8,269 bases of DNA from Novosphingobium sp. (GTDB taxonomy: Bacteria > Pseudomonadota > Alphaproteobacteria > Sphingomonadales > Sphingomonadaceae), in the NCBI GenBank assembly GCA_027490345.1, contig JAIXYF010000411.1, forward strand, positions 1 to 8,269, read 5' to 3'. Below, in pieces: positions 5,403-8,269 of the stretch. The notes under the pieces were generated by a model. The model was not told the origin of the DNA, made no database searches, and saw nothing but the letters and a program-made list of their open reading frames with translations. How positions within the stretch are numbered: the first letter of the stretch is position 1; each line of letters begins with the position of its first letter. Made by a program: the position numbers and the translations under genes.

Positions 5403-6511
5403 GGCTGCGTGCACTCGCCGCCGCTGTGCTCCTGCTGGCGAGCGCCCCGGCGCTGGCCGCCCAGCCCTTGCGCGATTGCCCGCTGGCAACAGCGCCGCTG
5501 GGCGCAGCATCGCCGCTCTCGGATGTGCTGATGCACCCTGGCGGCCCGGCGGCACTGGCCGCCGTCGCGCCCGATCTGGTCAGCAGCTTTACGCGCAATT
5601 TCGGCGGCGGTGATCTGCCGCCCGGCTTTGCCAATATCCTCAGCGCCGCATCGCTGCTGGACGGGCGCGCAGATCGTGCGGCGCTGGAACCCGCGCTGGC
5701 AGCCCGGCTTGCCGCGCTGCCGATCACCGATGCCTTCGCCCTTGCCCGCTGCGCGCGCTATGACAACGAACGCCCTGCCCTGCCCGCAGCAGACGGCCGC
5801 CCGCAAGTGCTGGTGTTCGAGAAGATCAACGGTTTCCGCGACAATCCGTCCGTCGATGCTGCCCGCACCCGCCTGATCGCTATCGCCAAAGCGCGCGGCT
5901 GGCAGATCGTGTTCACCGATCGCGGCGGGGTGATGACCGCAGCGGATCTTGCCCGTTTCGCCGTCGTCGTGTGGAACAACGTCAGCGGCGATGCGCTGAC
6001 CACGCCCCAGCGCGCGGCCTTTCGCCGCTATATCGAGCAGGGCGGCGGCTATGCCGGCATTCACGGCGCGGGCGGTGATCCGGTGTGGTTCTGGGACTGG
6101 TATGCCGATACGCTGCTGGGAGCGCGCTTCACCGGGCATCCGGGGCGCCCGCAATTCCAGACCGCCACGGTCAGCATTGCCGATCCCGACAACGCCATCG
6201 GCGCGGGCGGCGCAAAAACCTTTCCGCTGCTGGAGGAATGGTATTCCTTCGACCGCAACCCGGTGAACGGCGGCGCAGTTGCCGTCGCCACCATCGACGA
6301 GCGCGATTACCAGCAGATCGGCTATCGCGGCGAAAGCCTCTCGATGGGCTATCACCCCATCGCCTGGCGCAAGGCCATCAGTTCGGGCCGGATGTTCTAC
6401 ACCGCCATCGGCCACCGGCCGGAAAACTATGACGAGCCGCATGCTGCGGCGCTGCTGGCCGAAGGCATCGCCTGGGCCATGGGACCAAAGGGAAGCTATC
6501 CGCATGACTGA
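5399..6511 (+). CDS. Secreted ThuA-domain protein with N-terminal extension
   Basis: This 370-residue protein starts at a GTG that overlaps the esterase stop as GTGA. An in-frame TTG at 5384 exists, but the GTG gives a clean Sec signal, MRLRALAAAVLLLASAPALA-AQ. A helical extension follows (about 23-130) with C27 and C118, the only two cysteines, which could form a disulfide in the periplasm. The ThuA domain, a class I glutamine-amidotransferase-like fold, runs from about residue 136: VLVFEKINGFRD, VVVWNNVSGDALT, GGGYAGIHGAGGDPVWFWDWY, GARFTGHPGRPQ, the LLEEWYSFDRNP region and SMGYHPIAWRK...GRMFYTAIGH at the end. ThuA is named for trehalose/3-ketosugar use in rhizobia, but the activity of most members is unproven. 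It may process the released or oxidised sugar, or be a carbohydrate-binding partner of the GH1 enzyme. No Gfo/Idh/MocA dehydrogenase, a common ThuA partner, is present. Confidence 0.9.
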   Translation: MRLRALAAAVLLLASAPALAAQPLRDCPLATAPLGAASPLSDVLMHPGGPAALAAVAPDLVSSFTRNFGGGDLPPGFANILSAASLLDGRADRAALEPALAARLAALPITDAFALARCARYDNERPALPAADGRPQVLVFEKINGFRDNPSVDAARTRLIAIAKARGWQIVFTDRGGVMTAADLARFAVVVWNNVSGDALTTPQRAAFRRYIEQGGGYAGIHGAGGDPVWFWDWYADTLLGARFTGHPGRPQFQTATVSIADPDNAIGAGGAKTFPLLEEWYSFDRNPVNGGAVAVATIDERDYQQIGYRGESLSMGYHPIAWRKAISSGRMFYTAIGHRPENYDEPHAAALLAEGIAWAMGPKGSYPHD

Positions 6512-7658
6512 GAACGCTGCTGCATCTGGCCAGATCACCTCCATCGGCACCGCGCTCGTCGTGGGCGGCGGCATCTGCGGCATGGCGGCTGCCATCGATC
6601 TGGCCGCGCGCGGGGTCGCGGTCACGCTTATCGATATCGATCCCGAATGGCGCGTCTATGGCGCTGGGATCAGCATAACCGGTCCCACCCTGCGAGCTTA
6701 CCAGCGGCTCGGCATGGTTGAGGACATCGCGCGCGAGGGCGCGATTGTCGCCGGCTCAAGCATGTTCCTGTTCAACGGCATGCACATGCGCGATTTCGAT
6801 GAGCCGCCACTTGAAGAAGGCCTGCCCGCCACCGGCGGCATCATGCGCCCCGTGCTCCACCACCTGATGCAGCAGCGCGTGGCAGCGGCCGGTATCCCGG
6901 TGCGCCTCGGCCTCACGGTCGATACGCTGGCGAACTGCGCGGGCGGTGTGGACGTCACCTTCTCCGATGGCACCACGGGCCGCTTCGATCTGGTCGTCGG
7001 GGCAGACAGCGTCCGTTCGCGCGTGCGTGATCTGGCCTTCCCGCACATGGGTGAGGCCGTGCGCACAGGCCAGGGCTGCTGGCGCGTTTCCATGAAGAAG
7101 CCGCCTACGCTGGAGCGCGGCGAGATGTTTTTCGGCCACCGCTACATGGTCGGCATCACCCGCTGCGGCGAAGACCGCATCTACTTGTGGCTGCTGACCC
7201 CGCACGAGGACACCGAGGAACGGCTGGAAGGCGAAGCGCTCGTCGCCCAAATGAAAGCCCACCTTGCTGATTTCGGCGGCAACGCGGGCTGGGTGCGCGA
7301 TACGATGACGGCGGATGACTGGGTTAACTACCGCCCGCTTTCCGCCAGGATCCAGCCGCGCCCGTGGTCGGATGGCCGCATCGTGCTGCTGGGCGATGCC
7401 GTGCACGCCACCACGCCGCACCTGGCCTCAGGCGCCGGGATCGCAGTGGAAAGCGCGCTAGTGCTGGGCGAGGAGCTCGCCCGCGCCGCCAGTGCCGAAG
7501 CCGCCCTGCTGGCTTACGAGGAACGGCGCTATGCGCGCTGCAAGGATGTTGTGGAAACCAGCGTGTCCATCGGCGCCGCGCAGCTGGCGGGCCGTCCGGG
7601 CGAAGAGATTGGCGGCATCATGGGCGCGGCCCTGCACCGGTTGGCCGGGCCGTTCTGA
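6504..7658 (+). CDS. FAD-dependent monooxygenase, PHBH/UbiH-like (class A)
   Basis: This 384-residue flavoprotein hydroxylase has all three FAD signatures: dinucleotide-binding GGGICG (21-26) with an acidic strand end (TLIDID, 41-46), the DG motif DLVVGADSVRSRVR (162-175) and the GD motif LLGDAVHATTPHLASGAG (295-311). Members use NAD(P)H and O2 to hydroxylate phenolic or other aromatic substrates in the cytoplasm; some catalyse oxidative decarboxylation or demethylation-type steps. No signal peptide is present, unlike the three genes before it. The open frame extends back to 6279, but the ATG at 6504 precedes the Rossmann motif by the usual short leader, has AGGGA 10 bases upstream and overlaps the ThuA gene end by eight bases, so it is the likely start. 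It is the last gene of the operon; 33 bases separate it from the convergent TetR gene. The probable substrate is the aglycone released by the upstream hydrolases (inference). Confidence 0.93.
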   Translation: MTENAAASGQITSIGTALVVGGGICGMAAAIDLAARGVAVTLIDIDPEWRVYGAGISITGPTLRAYQRLGMVEDIAREGAIVAGSSMFLFNGMHMRDFDEPPLEEGLPATGGIMRPVLHHLMQQRVAAAGIPVRLGLTVDTLANCAGGVDVTFSDGTTGRFDLVVGADSVRSRVRDLAFPHMGEAVRTGQGCWRVSMKKPPTLERGEMFFGHRYMVGITRCGEDRIYLWLLTPHEDTEERLEGEALVAQMKAHLADFGGNAGWVRDTMTADDWVNYRPLSARIQPRPWSDGRIVLLGDAVHATTPHLASGAGIAVESALVLGEELARAASAEAALLAYEERRYARCKDVVETSVSIGAAQLAGRPGEEIGGIMGAALHRLAGPF

Positions 7659-7691
7659 CAGGACGCGCCTGACGGTTCGGCAAAAAAGCTC

Positions 7692-8269
7692 TCAATCGGC
7701 GTGGCGCAGATAGGCAAGCGCCATCTTGGCGATCTCTTCCTTGACGAAGCCCCAGAGATAGGGATCACCTGATTCCGGCGTGGAGCCAAGGCCGAACTGG
7801 CGCGCAATCGTGGCGAACACGATCTGGAACACCGCCAGTGCCTTGGCTTCCGGATCGGCAGACTTGATCTCGTCGCGGAAGGTCAGGATTGCGGCAATCG
7901 ACATCTCGGAGGATCGCCGCGCGGTTTCCTTGCCCGCTTCGGATACGGCCGTGTCCACTTCTGCGCGCGCCATGATCGTGCGCAGCAGCGGCGCATGCTG
8001 CTCAAGAAACGCGCTGTAGCGCGCGATATAAAGCGGCAGGAACGCGCCGAGGCTGTCCGTTTCGGCCAGCACTTCATCGATCATCATCCGCTCTTTGGCC
8101 AGAATGGCCTGCAGTTCCTCGGCGATCACCGCGTGCAGCAGCCGATCCTTGCTTTCAAAGCGCAGATAGATCGAGCCGATGGAGACCTGCCCGCGCTCGC
8201 TCACGTCTTGCAGGGTGAAGCTGTCTCCCCCTGTCTCGATCATCAGCGCCTTGGTCGCCTCCAGCATGC
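7692..8269 (-). CDS. TetR/AcrR family regulator, 5' end cut by window edge
   Basis: The C-terminal 191-192 residues of a TetR-type repressor are visible. The helix-turn-helix is clear: FTLQDVSERGQVSIGSIYLRF followed by ESKDRLLHAV, the classic TetR recognition helix and helix 4. A variable helical ligand and dimer domain follows (about residues 45-190). The first ATG inside the window, at 8267, begins with MLEATKALMIETGG, but TetR proteins normally have 10-20 residues before the equivalent of ILEAA. The frame is still open at 8269, so the true start probably lies outside. It converges on the monooxygenase gene, and nothing in the window shows what it controls; its target may be on the far side, for example an efflux or catabolic gene. 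The ligand is unknown. Confidence 0.9.
   Translation of the reverse strand, partial: MLEATKALMIETGGDSFTLQDVSERGQVSIGSIYLRFESKDRLLHAVIAEELQAILAKERMMIDEVLAETDSLGAFLPLYIARYSAFLEQHAPLLRTIMARAEVDTAVSEAGKETARRSSEMSIAAILTFRDEIKSADPEAKALAVFQIVFATIARQFGLGSTPESGDPYLWGFVKEEIAKMALAYLRHAD

Noticed and set aside
6279..6503. Extended N-terminus of the flavin monooxygenase
   Set aside because: The extra 75 residues are encoded in another frame inside the ThuA gene and would displace the FAD-binding motif from its normal N-terminal place; the ATG at 6504 has a ribosome site.
4503..6625. Two overlapping long minus-strand open frames (4503-5555 and 5309-6625)
   Set aside because: Both are antisense to the esterase and ThuA genes, low in recognisable motifs, and lack ribosome sites.
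7659..7691. Possible terminator between the monooxygenase and TetR genes
   Set aside because: Only a short, mismatched stem (GCC...GGC) can be drawn, and it is followed by A rather than T on the plus strand; on the minus strand the T run precedes the stem.

Overview
The window is a GC-rich, tightly packed bacterial catabolic locus. Short start/stop overlaps, a NodD-type LysR regulator, a VanA/DdmC-type Rieske oxygenase, a GlcG/HbpS-like protein and several exported hydrolases suggest an alphaproteobacterium, most likely a sphingomonad (Novosphingobium/Sphingobium type). That assignment is inference from gene content and style; there is no rRNA or marker gene to confirm it. I see no tRNA, rRNA, insertion sequence, CRISPR array or phage gene, and no gene-free stretch longer than 130 bases.

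Layout. Minus strand, read right to left: a LysR-type regulator (3065-2142), an 86-base gap, then a GlcG/HbpS-like protein (2055-1627), a metal-dependent amidohydrolase (1630-392) and the N-terminal third of a Rieske oxygenase (395-1, running off the left edge). The last three genes are joined by two ATGA overlaps. Plus strand, diverging from lysR across a 128-base control region: a Tat-exported GH1 glycosidase (3194-4528), a Sec-exported alpha/beta-hydrolase esterase (4533-5402), a secreted ThuA-domain protein (5399-6511, GTG start) and a cytoplasmic FAD-dependent aromatic-type monooxygenase (6504-7658). Junctions in this operon are 4 bases apart, a 4-base overlap and an 8-base overlap. A TetR regulator (minus strand, 5' end cut by the right edge) converges on the monooxygenase gene.

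How the genes may work together (inference). The right operon could strip sugar and acyl groups from a glycoside or glycosyl ester in the periplasm. Its flavin monooxygenase would then act on the imported aglycone. The left operon offers a second oxygenase (Rieske) and a cytoplasmic hydrolase. The regulator between them is probably the shared switch: the 19-base dyad G-Y-A-T-N11-A-T-R-C occurs upstream of both operons (2129-2147 and 3098-3116), 73 and 77 bases before the first start codon, and both copies fit the LysR T-N11-A box. The locus is therefore best read as a small two-operon regulon for an unidentified plant-type glycoside or phenolic. No transporter, Rieske reductase or ring-cleavage gene is visible here; these may lie outside the window.
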